From: a virus
Virus record (IMG/VR): IMGVR_UViG_3300003690_000002
Location: 122,399 to 186,398 of that record
Direction: 5' to 3' (one strand)
DNA: 64,000 bases
Shown: piece after piece, positions 45,499 to 54,600 of the stretch
Position numbering within the stretch: position 1 is the first letter of the stretch
Layout: the number at the start of each line of letters is the position of its first letter
Position numbers and translations under genes: made by a program
The notes under the pieces: model-generated
The model's input: only the letters and a program-made list of their open reading frames with translations
The model's database searches: none
Told to the model about the DNA's origin: nothing

Positions 45499-47934
45499 TT
45501 AGCCACATTTTGCATAACCGCAACTTGTGCAAGTTACGCAACCATCTTGGTAAATTAATCCTTCTGAATCACACTCTGGACAGGCTTTATCAGAATGTGC
45601 TTCTTCGCCGTCTCGAATATAATTTTTAAGAATCCTAGCTAGGCAACGAGCGAAGCTAAACATATCATGATCTTTATCTTTTAACAATTGCTCCACCAAC
45701 AATCTTGGTGGTGCGCCATGGCGTAAACCCAAAGAGATCATCCTTGTAAATGCTGAATGGTTTGAGTTATCAAATACTCTTACAATGTCCCTTATAATCA
45801 CTTCGTCACCATTGTTACCAAACTTCAAATCGTATCGATTTGTTTTTGTTTTATAATGATGTTTTGTAAGTATGCCCTCTGTGTAGCTTTTTGGAATCTC
45901 AATAAGGTTTGACAAGCCGCCCAGGACTTCATAAGGTTTATCATCAAAAGAGCCTATAAGAATTGTCCATTTTTCGCCTTTGATTGTAGTGTGGTGAATA
46001 TCACAAAGCAACTCTCTTGGTCGCGAAGGGGCGCCATTTTGTGGAAATTCTATTTTTTTATCTTCTCTTTTTGTTATTAAAACACCACTTCGAGAACCAT
46101 CGACATAAACAGTAATCCCTTTAAGACCGAGTTGCCAACCTTTTAAATATAACTCTCCAATGACCTCTGGGGGCGTATCTTTTGGCAAATTAATAGTTGA
46201 ACTAATGGCATGATCAATGTGTTTTTGTATCACAGATTGAATTTTAATTCTTTTTTGCCAATTAATCTTATCACTGGTTGTAAAAAAGTCTGGCACTTCT
46301 TCGCGACTATTGAGACTAAGCCATTCTTGTACATTACAATGATAGACTTCATATTCTAGCCATTTATCTCCTAGTTCATCAATGAAGTCTGGTTTTATGT
46401 TCTGTTCATTGTGGCTTAATTTTCTTCTTCTTGTGTATGAATTTCTAAACACGGGCTCTAAGCCAGAACTCGTTCGAGACATTATAGAAACCGAACCGGT
46501 TGGTGCGTTGGTCAATATTGATATGTTGCGTCGTCCAAATTTAGCAATTTTTTCTTGCAAAAATTTTGGGAGGCTCTTAATAAAAAGATTATTTTTCTCT
46601 TTAACCCAATCAAAAACTAAAAATGACCCTCTCTCTTTAGCCAGTTCAATACTTTGTTCATACGCTGAAATTTTCAATACTTTGTAAATTTTATCAATTA
46701 TTTTTAGTGCCTGATCAGAATCGTAAGCAATATTTAAGTTAGCAATAGCGTCCGCTAGGCCGTGTGTTCCTAAACCGGTGCGGCGACCGTTTATGCAAGC
46801 TTTTTTTAGTTTTTTCCATAATTCTTTTTCATCATCAGAATCACATACTTTAATAATGTTTTCAAGTTTTTCAATTTCAAGCTCAACTAGGTCATCAGAC
46901 AGGCGCATTGCCGAATTTACAACTTTACTAAAATGTTTATAATCAAAATAAGCATTTTCAGTGAATCGCTCTTTGACAAAATTTTTCAAATTAATAGAAA
47001 TTAACCGACAGCTGTCATAAGCGGATAAAGGAATTTCAGAGCATGGGTTTGTGCAAATGGTTTGAAACCCTTCCTTTCGATAAGATTCTGCTGGTAAATA
47101 TTTTATTATATTATCCCACATTAAAATACCAGGTTCTGCTGTCTTAGTCGCAGAATCTATAATTTTCTTCCACAACTCGCGAGCTTTAATTTCTTTAGCA
47201 ATTTTATAATCAGTGGGAGGACAATCAACGGGGAATCTTAAAGCGTAGCTATTATCGCTTTCAACTGCTCGCATAAAATCATCTGTAATCTTAATAGAAA
47301 CATTTGCACCCGTAACTTTTGATAAATCATGTTTCATTTTAACAAATTTTTCAATATCAGGGTGGCGTACATCCATCGTAATCATCAATGCGCCGCGCCG
47401 ACCGTTTTGTCCAATCATCCTACACACATAAGAATAAAAATCCGCAAAAGACCAAGCTCCGGTGGTAGTACCAGCAGAATTGTTTACAGGGGTATCTTCG
47501 GGACGCAAATTAGAAATATCCAGACCTACACCGCAACGTCTTTTGAAAAGATTTGCCAATTCTTTTCCGGCATCTATTATAGAAGAGATGTTATCTTTAG
47601 GCGAATCAATAACAACACAATTAGATAATGAAATATTTACAAAATTATTTCCAATGCCCATCATTGGAGACCCTTGAGGGACAACATACTTAAAGTCTTT
47701 TAAAAGACTATAAATCTCTTCTTCTAAGAGCTTTTTTTCGCCGCCAAATTTTTCTTCAATTCTAGCAAACTCTTTTGCAAGACGCTTGTGCATGTCATTA
47801 GGTGTTTTTTCAACAAACTCGCCATTCTTATTTTTGAGAGCGTATTTTGTCATAAAAACATTTGTTGCCAACCTATCATTATTAAAATATTTTAATGTTT
47901 TTTGTTCTACATTGGATGTTTCATACGTCATCAT
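45499..47934 (-). CDS. nrdJ: Adenosylcobalamin-dependent (class II) ribonucleotide reductase
   Basis: 811 residues. Class II motifs: NISLSNCVVIDSP, RRCGVGLDISNLRP, NGRRGALMI, TNPCSEIPLSAYDSCRL (catalytic loop Cys and Glu), LTNAPTGSVSIMSRTSSGLEP. C-terminal zinc-ribbon-like CPECDSEGLIYQ ... CTSCGYAKCG regenerates or binds. Reduces ribonucleotides to deoxyribonucleotides without oxygen and needs B12, so the host must make or import cobalamin. Starts at the upstream end of the GroES-like/DUF3293 operon. Confidence 0.93.
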   Translation of the reverse strand: MMTYETSNVEQKTLKYFNNDRLATNVFMTKYALKNKNGEFVEKTPNDMHKRLAKEFARIEEKFGGEKKLLEEEIYSLLKDFKYVVPQGSPMMGIGNNFVNISLSNCVVIDSPKDNISSIIDAGKELANLFKRRCGVGLDISNLRPEDTPVNNSAGTTTGAWSFADFYSYVCRMIGQNGRRGALMITMDVRHPDIEKFVKMKHDLSKVTGANVSIKITDDFMRAVESDNSYALRFPVDCPPTDYKIAKEIKARELWKKIIDSATKTAEPGILMWDNIIKYLPAESYRKEGFQTICTNPCSEIPLSAYDSCRLISINLKNFVKERFTENAYFDYKHFSKVVNSAMRLSDDLVELEIEKLENIIKVCDSDDEKELWKKLKKACINGRRTGLGTHGLADAIANLNIAYDSDQALKIIDKIYKVLKISAYEQSIELAKERGSFLVFDWVKEKNNLFIKSLPKFLQEKIAKFGRRNISILTNAPTGSVSIMSRTSSGLEPVFRNSYTRRRKLSHNEQNIKPDFIDELGDKWLEYEVYHCNVQEWLSLNSREEVPDFFTTSDKINWQKRIKIQSVIQKHIDHAISSTINLPKDTPPEVIGELYLKGWQLGLKGITVYVDGSRSGVLITKREDKKIEFPQNGAPSRPRELLCDIHHTTIKGEKWTILIGSFDDKPYEVLGGLSNLIEIPKSYTEGILTKHHYKTKTNRYDLKFGNNGDEVIIRDIVRVFDNSNHSAFTRMISLGLRHGAPPRLLVEQLLKDKDHDMFSFARCLARILKNYIRDGEEAHSDKACPECDSEGLIYQDGCVTCTSCGYAKCG

Positions 47935-47939
47935 GCCTT

Positions 47940-49319
47940 CTATTCACTTTTCTGTTTTTGATTCTGTCTAAATATTTTATACTTATCTCGAAGCACTTCT
48001 TCTTGTCTTTTCGTTTGTTTTTCTGTAATATCAGAAATAGTTTCTCCCGTAGCTGGTAAGACTTTAATTTTTACATTCCTTGTGTCCATAAATATTGGAA
48101 ATACTAGTCCGTCCGGACCATTTCTATTTTTTGCAATAAAAATGCGACCTCCATTCGTGTTTTTATCATCGTTAGTTCTAGTAATTGTAAAAATAAAATC
48201 TGCAACAAAGCATTTATTAAATGCTTCTGAAATTGCCTCCATTGTAATCACCGCAGCGTTTAATCCAGATCTATTTGTTTGAGAAGCCGTCCAAACGGGG
48301 ACTTCATATTCTTGTGCAATCGAGCGAAGCTCCTCATAAATAGCTTCCAGTTCGTGTCTTTTCTCATTATTTTTTGACTTAATTGACAATAGATCTCCAT
48401 AGTCAATTATAATCATATCTACAGGTATATTTTGCCGATAGAGCCTTTCCAGGTGTGTTCTTATCGTACTTGGTGATGCTAATCTAGTTGGATATTCTTT
48501 GATAATAAGGCGACCTGGGACTTTTTTAATTATTTCTAAAACTTCATCTTTGTGTGAAAACAGATTTGACAATGGTATTTCAGTAAGACAGCTATCGTAT
48601 CTAGTCCCAACCACCACATCGGCAAGCTCTAAAGTATAATGAATAACAGTTTTTCCTTGTTTTAATGCGCTAGCGCCAATGTGAACAAGTGCCATTGACT
48701 TTCCTGCTCCCGTTGGTGCAATTACTACGCCAAGCTCTTTGCAGCCTAAACCTCCTCCGATTAAATTGTCAATTATTTTCCACCCTGTTGGAGCAGGATT
48801 TCGAGCTTGTATTTCAAATCTTTTTTCAAAATCTTCTATATAATCATACCCACAATCGTTATCAGATCCGAGTTTCATTGCATCATTAAAAAGCGTTTGA
48901 ATTTCCTCGAAAGAAGAATTTTTAAGCAAAGGAATTGATTTGATAATAACTGTCTTGAGGACTTGTTTTTTGCAAAAATCAATTGTAGTATCTTTGATAT
49001 ATTCAGAATCTTGTACTTCTGTTTTAAGCATTCTGGCAAAAAAATCTCGAACTTGTTTTTGAATTAATTCATTTTCATTTCCTAGTTGAGTTCTTACAAT
49101 GGTCGTCATTGCGTCCGTTGAGGGGTGCCTATTATATTTTAGTTTATAATCAAATATTCTTTTGACAAAAACTTGTAAATATTTAAATTCTAAAAAATCA
49201 ATATTTAGCACTTCTCTTGTTTGATCTGCAAATGCACGGTCGAATAAGATAAGTTGGCACATATTTTCTTGGAAAGTTTTTCCAAAATGAGAAAGATCAG
49301 ATCTTTCATTTAAATTCAT
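47940..49319 (-). CDS. Replicative DNA helicase (DnaB/gp41-like)
   Basis: 459 residues. The N-terminal domain is helical (about 1-170). RecA-like domain: Walker A APTGAGKS near 200, Walker B MIIIDYGD, DnaB-like WTASQTNRSGLN and FIFTITRTNDDK, KNRNGPDG. Unwinds DNA at the fork; would couple to DnaE and SSB. C-terminal tail basic/Gln-rich. Overlaps the microprotein's stop upstream by ATGA. Confidence 0.9.
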   Translation of the reverse strand: MNLNERSDLSHFGKTFQENMCQLILFDRAFADQTREVLNIDFLEFKYLQVFVKRIFDYKLKYNRHPSTDAMTTIVRTQLGNENELIQKQVRDFFARMLKTEVQDSEYIKDTTIDFCKKQVLKTVIIKSIPLLKNSSFEEIQTLFNDAMKLGSDNDCGYDYIEDFEKRFEIQARNPAPTGWKIIDNLIGGGLGCKELGVVIAPTGAGKSMALVHIGASALKQGKTVIHYTLELADVVVGTRYDSCLTEIPLSNLFSHKDEVLEIIKKVPGRLIIKEYPTRLASPSTIRTHLERLYRQNIPVDMIIIDYGDLLSIKSKNNEKRHELEAIYEELRSIAQEYEVPVWTASQTNRSGLNAAVITMEAISEAFNKCFVADFIFTITRTNDDKNTNGGRIFIAKNRNGPDGLVFPIFMDTRNVKIKVLPATGETISDITEKQTKRQEEVLRDKYKIFRQNQKQKSE

Positions 49320-49483
49320 GAATTATCTCTTTTTGATTTTTGAAGCCAATTCCAACCCACGTTAGCCAAAGCGAAACCAAACAATAGTTGTAAAGACCAG
49401 TCTAAAAAGGAGAGCGCAAACAAAGTTCCTACAATACAGACTCCTATAACATAACCTTTACAAAATTTATATATAAAATTCAC
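49316..49483 (-). CDS. 55-residue membrane microprotein
   Basis: GTG at 49481-49483 after AAGGAG: MNFIYKFCKGYVIGVCIVGT then LFALSFLDWSLQLLFGFALA, two hydrophobic helices, and a basic end (WLQKSKRDNS). Stop overlaps the helicase ATG (ATGA). Upstream is tRNA-Ile. Function unknown. Confidence 0.6.
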   Translation of the reverse strand: MNFIYKFCKGYVIGVCIVGTLFALSFLDWSLQLLFGFALANVGWNWLQKSKRDNS

Positions 49484-49502
49484 TTTATTCTCCTTTGTTA
49501 AG

Positions 49503-49576
49503 TACGCCCGCCTGGACTTGAACCAGGGACATCCACCTTATAAGAGTGGCACTCTAACCTACTGAGTTACGGGCTC
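49503..49576 (-). tRNA. tRNA-Ile (anticodon UAU)
   Basis: 74-nt cloverleaf: D arm ACTC...GAGT, anticodon stem CCACT/GGTGG with loop CTTATAA (anticodon TAT), T arm CCTGG-TTCAAGT-CCAGG, acceptor GAGCCCG/CGGGCGT with a G-U and one A-G mismatch at the end. No CCA encoded. Reads the AUA codon, common here. Overlaps the last 18 nt of the ClpP gene. Confidence 0.85.
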
Positions 49577-50170
49577 TACAAGCCCATATTCTAAACAGGC
49601 TTTTGCATCAAACCACAAATCATGCTTTAAAATTTCATTAAGTTTCTTTTTTGGAATTTTTGTATGCTCTGTATAAATATTTTTTATAGTTTTCATTAAA
49701 AGATCGTTATTTTTCATGTCATCTTTCATTTCTTCATATTTTCCCCAAAGAGCAGAAGATAGTTGGTGAATTAACATAAATGAATGTTCGTGTATGAAGC
49801 GCTCTTTCGCCACGATACTCATGAGAGTTGCGGCGCTGGCGGCACAGCCGTCAATAAAACTATGAATTGGGACTTCTGATTTTTTAATGTGATCTACAGC
49901 GGCGAGCCCGGCAAATACGCTACCTCCGTAACTATTAATGTGTAAATATATACTTGCAGGTTCGTTATTTAAATTGCGAGCATTGTTAATTAATTTTAAA
50001 TTTAAATGTTTAATCTGTTTATTCAGTGCTAAAACGCTTGTTCGCTCAATTTCAGAATAAAAATAAATTCTATTATTTAATCTTTCTACTTTGTTTTTAG
50101 AATCCTCATCTGACTCAGAGTCAGAACCGGATGCGACTTGTTGACCATTAATCCATTGGTATTTTTTCAT
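49559..50170 (-). CDS. ClpP-family serine protease (copy 2)
   Basis: 203 residues from the ATG at 50170 (alternative ATG at 50176). Ser112 in IDGCAASAATLMSIVA, His135 in FMLIHQLSS, Asp late near LWFDAKACLEYGL; IYLHINSYGGSVFAGLAA is the ClpP oxyanion strand. N-terminus WINGQQVASGSDSESDEDSK is acidic and low-complexity. It ends inside tRNA-Ile. Two ClpP-like genes of different ages (copy 1 at 33097) suggest distinct tasks. Confidence 0.8.
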   Translation of the reverse strand: MKKYQWINGQQVASGSDSESDEDSKNKVERLNNRIYFYSEIERTSVLALNKQIKHLNLKLINNARNLNNEPASIYLHINSYGGSVFAGLAAVDHIKKSEVPIHSFIDGCAASAATLMSIVAKERFIHEHSFMLIHQLSSALWGKYEEMKDDMKNNDLLMKTIKNIYTEHTKIPKKKLNEILKHDLWFDAKACLEYGLVEPVTQ

Positions 50171-50291
50171 AACCATTATTCCTTCACTAATATTAAATAA
50201 CTGTGATTGTAAACACATTTACTGTAATAATATAACCTATTTTTACTTAAAATTTCATGAAATTTCTCTTATTTTTTAAAAACTAAATTTT

Positions 50292-50588
50292 CTACCACTT
50301 CAATTTTCCAATCAATATGTCTTTTAACATCACCCAATCACACGCTTTTGCCCAAATTGGCTTTGAAAATGTTGCTGGTGTATTCTTTTCAAAAAAGAAG
50401 TGACCACTCCAGGCAAATGGATAAACAACAAAAGGAATTAAAGGTATTAAAAACCAATGCAAATTATATATAACATAGAATGCAAAAATGATTGTAAATA
50501 TTTGTCCTGTAACATGTAATCTTCTGCAGGTTTTATTTTGATGCAGTGTTAAATAATGTTGATAATATTCCTTAAAAGTCATTTCCAA
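50292..50588 (-). CDS. Mpo1-like (DUF962) membrane protein
   Basis: 98 residues. FKEYYQHYLTLHQNKTCRRL with two His (16, 25), then hydrophobic segments (FTIIFAFYVIYNLHWFLIPL) and WSGHFFFEKNTPATFSKPIW, the DUF962 (Mpo1-like) motif. Yeast Mpo1 is an Fe(II)-dependent dioxygenase that shortens 2-hydroxy fatty acids by alpha-oxidation. In this phage it could act in the same lipid pathway as the fatty acid hydroxylase-like gene at 21653. Confidence 0.75.
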   Translation of the reverse strand: MEMTFKEYYQHYLTLHQNKTCRRLHVTGQIFTIIFAFYVIYNLHWFLIPLIPFVVYPFAWSGHFFFEKNTPATFSKPIWAKACDWVMLKDILIGKLKW

Positions 50589-50648
50589 TTAATCTCCCAA
50601 TCTTTAAACTGTTAAATCTTATTTTTTGTAATATTGTGGCTACACACA

Positions 50649-50723
50649 TGGCACCCCCGCCAGGATTCGAACCTGGAATAAAGGTTTAGAAGACCTCTGT
50701 GATATCCCTTTCACCACGGAGGT
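50649..50723 (-). tRNA. tRNA-Arg (anticodon UCU)
   Basis: 75 nt with encoded CCA: acceptor ACCTCCG/CGGGGGT, D arm GTGA...TCAC, anticodon stem GAGGT/ACCTT with loop CTTCTAA (anticodon TCT), T arm CCAGG-TTCGAAT-CCTGG. Decodes AGA and AGG. Confidence 0.93.
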
Positions 50724-50731
50724 TTAATCAA

Positions 50732-51001
50732 TCAATAACAAGTTTTGTGGTTCATGGTCCAGGTACAATTGCTAAAACACCACATTTCATGGCACATTTC
50801 AGTCATAGAATCATCCGGTACTTCATAGACCACAAATTCACAACATTTTTCACTACAATGTGGTTCGTAAATTAATTCACTTTTTGAATAAGGAACCAAA
50901 TCTCCAGGATCGCAAGCATCTACTACATACTGGCATCCGCTTATGAGAATTACAATAATTAAAATTGCAATAATTGTTAGTTTAAAAATAACAACTTTCA
51001 T
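50732..51001 (-). CDS. Cys-rich lipoprotein
   Basis: 89 residues. Hydrophobic signal and lipobox LISGC (lipid Cys at 23), then nine or more Cys in the mature part (CDPGD, CSEKCCEF, MCHEMWCFSNC), suggesting disulphide-linked or folded periplasmic domain. Second of three consecutive lipoprotein genes. Unknown function; expected at the host envelope. Confidence 0.65.
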   Translation of the reverse strand: MKVVIFKLTIIAILIIVILISGCQYVVDACDPGDLVPYSKSELIYEPHCSEKCCEFVVYEVPDDSMTEMCHEMWCFSNCTWTMNHKTCY

Positions 51002-51290
51002 CTGTCATATACCAATCACAATAAAATGTGTCATAATACCATGTCTCTTCACAAGTCGAACCATCGAAATACCAAGATTCCCAAACACAATAGTTTTCAC
51101 CAGTAAATGGACCTGCGCCGCAAAATAATGCATCTTCAACTAAATATGGTGTATAGCTATATTCATAACATGTATCATAAGGATTATCAGGTGAGACCCC
51201 TATAACTCCAGGTTTGTGATAAGGTGCTGGTCCATAAATTTCGCAGCCGCCAATAAAAAATATACACGCTAAAAATAATAATTTTTTCAT
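50982..51290 (-). CDS. Cys/aromatic-rich lipoprotein
   Basis: 102 residues. Signal with lipobox FIGGC (Cys16), then Tyr/Trp/Cys-rich mature sequence (YDTCYEYSYTP, CVWESWYFDGSTCEETWYYD). The W..DGSTC pattern resembles its neighbour's and Cys-rich envelope proteins of marine bacteria. Possible role at the surface: receptor masking or superinfection exclusion. Confidence 0.65.
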   Translation of the reverse strand: MKKLLFLACIFFIGGCEIYGPAPYHKPGVIGVSPDNPYDTCYEYSYTPYLVEDALFCGAGPFTGENYCVWESWYFDGSTCEETWYYDTFYCDWYMTDESCYF

Positions 51291-51306
51291 CTTAAACCCT
51301 ATTCAC

Positions 51307-51486
51307 CTATCTTGATCGAACCCATCGACAGGTTCTCGTTTTTTCGCCTTTTTTGTTTACTTTCGTCGTGCAAACTTCTTCGTAACGCTCATAGGGTTGT
51401 AATGACCTGCGACCCGATGAAGGGTATGGAATGTGACATCCCGCACAAAAAGCCATGGCTACTGCTAATATAATAATTTTTTTCAT
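51307..51486 (-). CDS. Small lipoprotein
   Basis: 59 residues from the ATG at 51486: MKKIIILAVAMAFCAGCH with lipobox CAGC (Cys17), then a short basic mature part (RSLQPYERYEEV, CTTKVNKKGEKTRTC). Third of the lipoprotein trio, transcribed with the other two. Confidence 0.55.
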   Translation of the reverse strand: MKKIIILAVAMAFCAGCHIPYPSSGRRSLQPYERYEEVCTTKVNKKGEKTRTCRWVRSR

Positions 51487-51508
51487 TTTTTATCCTTTAT
51501 AATATTAT

Positions 51509-53386
51509 CTAATCAACAACTTCTGCGTCTACGACATTATCTTCATTTTCTTCACTATCAAGAGGTTGCTCTTTCGATGTTTCATTTAAGATATCTTTAT
51601 ATAACATTTCTGCTAATTTGTGTGAAATAGCTGTTAATTTACTTTGAGCGTCTTTAATTGCCTCTAAATCATCGCTCTTCAGCGTTGCTTTTGCAAAAGC
51701 TACAGTGGATGTAAGCTCCTCTTTTTCGTTATCTGATAGTTTCGATTCAACGTTGATAAGAGCTTTTTCTGTTTGATAAATTAATGTGTCAAGCTGGTTT
51801 TGCTCTTGAATTAATTCTTTTTTAGCTCTATCTTCTGCTTCATTCTCTTTTGCATCATTAACCATTTGATCAATTTCGTTTTCAGAAAGACCACTAGAGT
51901 TTGTAATCCGAATAGATTGTTCTTTTCCAGAAGCCATATCTTTTGCAGATACCTTTAATATACCATCTGCATCGATATCAAAACTAACCTCGATCTGTGG
52001 AACTCCTCTTGGTGCTGGCGGAACGCCCTCTAAATGAAACTTACCAAGGGATCTATTATGCACAGCCATGTCCCGCTCTCCTTGTAAGGCGTGAATTTCC
52101 ACTGATGTCTGATTATCAACTGCAGTAGAAAAAATCTCAAACTTGCGACAAGGAATTGTAGTATTGCGTTCAATCAATACAGTTCGGACGCCGCCCAGCG
52201 TTTCAATTCCAAGAGTTAAAGGGATTACATCTAGCAATAAAATATCTTTTACATCGCCAGACAATACCCCTCCTTGGATTGCGGCGCCTAAAGCCACAAC
52301 CTCATCAGGGTTCACGCCACGATGAGGCTCTTTGCCGAAAAACTTCTTAACAGTATTGGCAACTAGAGGAATTCTCGTAGATCCACCAACTAATACTATT
52401 TCATCAATATCTGCCACTTTCTTTTTTGCATCTTTTAATGCTGCACGGCAAGATTTAAATGTTTTTTCAACAATCTTTTTTATCAATTGTTCAAATTTTG
52501 CTCGCGAAAACTGTATATCCATATGCTTTGGTCCAGCTGCATCTGCTGTTAAAAATGGCAGATTAATACTTGTTTGCATCGTGGAGCTTAATTCAATTTT
52601 TGCTTTCTCAGCAGCTTCGCGAAATCTTTGAAGAACCATTTTGTCTTCTGAAACATCTATTCCAGAATCTTTTTTGAATTCAGAGATAAAATAGTCAATA
52701 ATTTCTTCATCTATGTTATCTCCGCCTAGCTGAGTATCGCCGTTTGTGGCTACAACTTCAACCACATTATCTCCAACTTCTAGAATAGATATATCAAAAG
52801 TACCGCCACCGAAGTCATAGACAGCGATTAATTGGTCTTCTTTCTTGTCCAATCCATAAGCTAAGGCAGCTGCAGTCGGTTCATTAATAATCCTTTTTAC
52901 ATCTAACCCAGCAATCTTTCCAGCGTCTTTTGTCGCTTGACGTTGAGTATCGTTAAAGTATGCAGGAACTGTAATTACTGCAGATGTTACTTCTTCACCA
53001 AGATAATTTTCTGCTGCGCGTTTGAGTTTTTGCAAAATACGGGCACTAATTTCTGGTGGTGAGTATGACTTGTTTCCAACATCAAATTTTACGCTGCCAT
53101 TGTTTGCTTTTGATACTTTGTATGGCATGCGCATTATTTCTTCTTTTACGCTGTTAAAGTTTTGCCCTATGAATCTTTTTGCAGAAAAAATAGTATTTTT
53201 GGTATTTGTTACCGACTGCCTTCTTGCGATTTGACCCACAAGAGCAGCTTCATCTTCGTTGAACGCAACAACCGATGGTGTAGTTCGTGCCCCCTCTTCG
53301 TTATTAATAACTTTTGGTGCGCCAGCTTCTAATACAGCAACCACCGAATTGGTTGTGCCAAGATCAATGCCAATGATTTTTCCCAT
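51509..53386 (-). CDS. dnaK: Chaperone DnaK (Hsp70)
   Basis: 625 residues. ATPase domain [55 protein letters not shown]; substrate domain [19 protein letters not shown] and [21 protein letters not shown]; acidic C-terminus [10 protein letters not shown] much like bacterial DnaK. ATP-driven folding; needs host DnaJ and GrpE, not found in the window. Own promoter at 53408-53436. Confidence 0.95.
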   Translation of the reverse strand: MGKIIGIDLGTTNSVVAVLEAGAPKVINNEEGARTTPSVVAFNEDEAALVGQIARRQSVTNTKNTIFSAKRFIGQNFNSVKEEIMRMPYKVSKANNGSVKFDVGNKSYSPPEISARILQKLKRAAENYLGEEVTSAVITVPAYFNDTQRQATKDAGKIAGLDVKRIINEPTAAALAYGLDKKEDQLIAVYDFGGGTFDISILEVGDNVVEVVATNGDTQLGGDNIDEEIIDYFISEFKKDSGIDVSEDKMVLQRFREAAEKAKIELSSTMQTSINLPFLTADAAGPKHMDIQFSRAKFEQLIKKIVEKTFKSCRAALKDAKKKVADIDEIVLVGGSTRIPLVANTVKKFFGKEPHRGVNPDEVVALGAAIQGGVLSGDVKDILLLDVIPLTLGIETLGGVRTVLIERNTTIPCRKFEIFSTAVDNQTSVEIHALQGERDMAVHNRSLGKFHLEGVPPAPRGVPQIEVSFDIDADGILKVSAKDMASGKEQSIRITNSSGLSENEIDQMVNDAKENEAEDRAKKELIQEQNQLDTLIYQTEKALINVESKLSDNEKEELTSTVAFAKATLKSDDLEAIKDAQSKLTAISHKLAEMLYKDILNETSKEQPLDSEENEDNVVDAEVVD

Positions 53387-53407
53387 TATTTTCTCCTTAT
53401 AGTACTA

Positions 53408-53436
53408 AGAATATACTATATTAACCTAATTGTCAA
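53408..53436 (-). promoter_or_regulatory. Promoter of dnaK (TTGACA / TATTCT)
   Basis: TTGACA (53431-53436), 17-nt spacer, TATTCT (53408-53413), minus strand. The region downstream, TAGTACTATAAGGAG, resembles sequence before the RecA start. Confidence 0.6.
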
Positions 53437-54413
53437 GAGCTTTTTATAATTTTATTTTCAAAAACCATTCTCTTGCTGGCTACAAAAAGATCATCCCAAT
53501 TATAATTTCCAAACCCATCTTCAATCATCATAGTTCGAATTGCTGTTTGATTAAATGCAAATTTAAATTCTTTAAATATATTATTTATTTTTTGTTTTGT
53601 CTGTATACTAATCAGTGGAGAATATAGTTGCATTATTTTATAATTATTTTTTATAATTTCTTCACTTTCTATAATATTTTTATGCGCTTTTAAAGGATTT
53701 TCAACTTTTTTGCAGGCTTTAATCAAATCATTTATTGTATATGTTTTATTTTCACTTAAAAACTTAAATCTTTTTGCTACGGTTGGTAAACCAACTCCTG
53801 AGACGCCTTTTAAATTATCAGATTTATCTCCACAAACAGCCCGAGCCAATGCAAAATTTGTGGGATGAATCCCGTGTCGTTCAATGATTTTATTGGAATT
53901 TAATACCTCTTGTTGAACCGGTCGATATATAATAACTTCATTATTGCATAGCTGATAAAAATCTTTATCTGAGCTTACAATAACTTTTTGGTGTCCTTTT
54001 AAAGTTGATAAATTTGCAACGTGTGCAATTAAATCATCGGCTTCAATTCCCGGCTCTAGAAGTTGAATAATTGGTAGTTGATTGAGATATTCAATAAGTC
54101 TTACTTGTTGCCAAACCTTGTTTCGTAATTCTTCATCTTCTGTTAGATTTTTTATATCGCGATTTAATCGAATTGGCTTTCGCCCATCTTTATAGTTTTT
54201 ATTTGCTATTTTTCTTTTTTGCGAACCTCCAGGTCCGTCCCATGCAATTACAACTTGATTTGGTTTAATTTCGCGAATAAGTTTTTGTAAAATTTTTAAA
54301 AAACCCCTCAGTCCGCCGATGGGCTCCCCATTCGTTGACAAGCTTGGATCAACTATATAGGCTCTATAATACATATTAAGAGCATCAACAATAAGAAGTC
54401 GACTTGGTTTCAT
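53433..54413 (-). CDS. 5'-3' exonuclease (flap/RNase H-like)
   Basis: 326 residues from the ATG at 54413; the longer frame upstream runs over the small basic gene. Core motifs: LLIVDALNMYYRAY, VVIAWDGPGGS, PGIEADDLIAHVA, IVSSDKDFYQL, CGDKSDNLKGVSGVGLPTVA (H3TH and acidic metal ligands). Removes 5' flaps and RNA primers, replacing the Pol I N-terminal domain or T4 RNase H. A companion Pol A-type gene at 57586 lacks this domain. Confidence 0.9.
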   Translation of the reverse strand: MKPSRLLIVDALNMYYRAYIVDPSLSTNGEPIGGLRGFLKILQKLIREIKPNQVVIAWDGPGGSQKRKIANKNYKDGRKPIRLNRDIKNLTEDEELRNKVWQQVRLIEYLNQLPIIQLLEPGIEADDLIAHVANLSTLKGHQKVIVSSDKDFYQLCNNEVIIYRPVQQEVLNSNKIIERHGIHPTNFALARAVCGDKSDNLKGVSGVGLPTVAKRFKFLSENKTYTINDLIKACKKVENPLKAHKNIIESEEIIKNNYKIMQLYSPLISIQTKQKINNIFKEFKFAFNQTAIRTMMIEDGFGNYNWDDLFVASKRMVFENKIIKSS

Positions 54414-54435
54414 AGTAATTCTTGCAGAAGCTCGA

Positions 54436-54600
54436 TCAATGCCTCTTTCCTTGTCCTCGGTATCGTTTTTTATATAACTTGCTCGTAGATGAGCCATTTG
54501 ATCCTCCGCCCTTATTATGGTGTTTTGTAAAAGTTGAATTTCCAATACTTGTCTTCTTATTTTTGGTTTCTGCCTTTCTCTTAGCCTTTTTTTGTGCCAT
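54436..54600 (-). CDS. Small basic protein (KKYRGQGK type)
   Basis: 54 residues, ATG at 54598-54600 with GGAGG. MAQKKAKRKAETKNKK, a Gly/Ser/His middle, then YKKRYRGQGKRH. This tail and composition recur in small basic proteins of marine phages, between recA and exonuclease here. Probable nucleic-acid binding; function unknown. Confidence 0.6.
   Translation of the reverse strand: MAQKKAKRKAETKNKKTSIGNSTFTKHHNKGGGSNGSSTSKLYKKRYRGQGKRH

Noticed and set aside
33097-50170. ClpP pair as head maturation protease
   Set aside because: Neither gene lies near head genes and no scaffold partner is visible; role left open.
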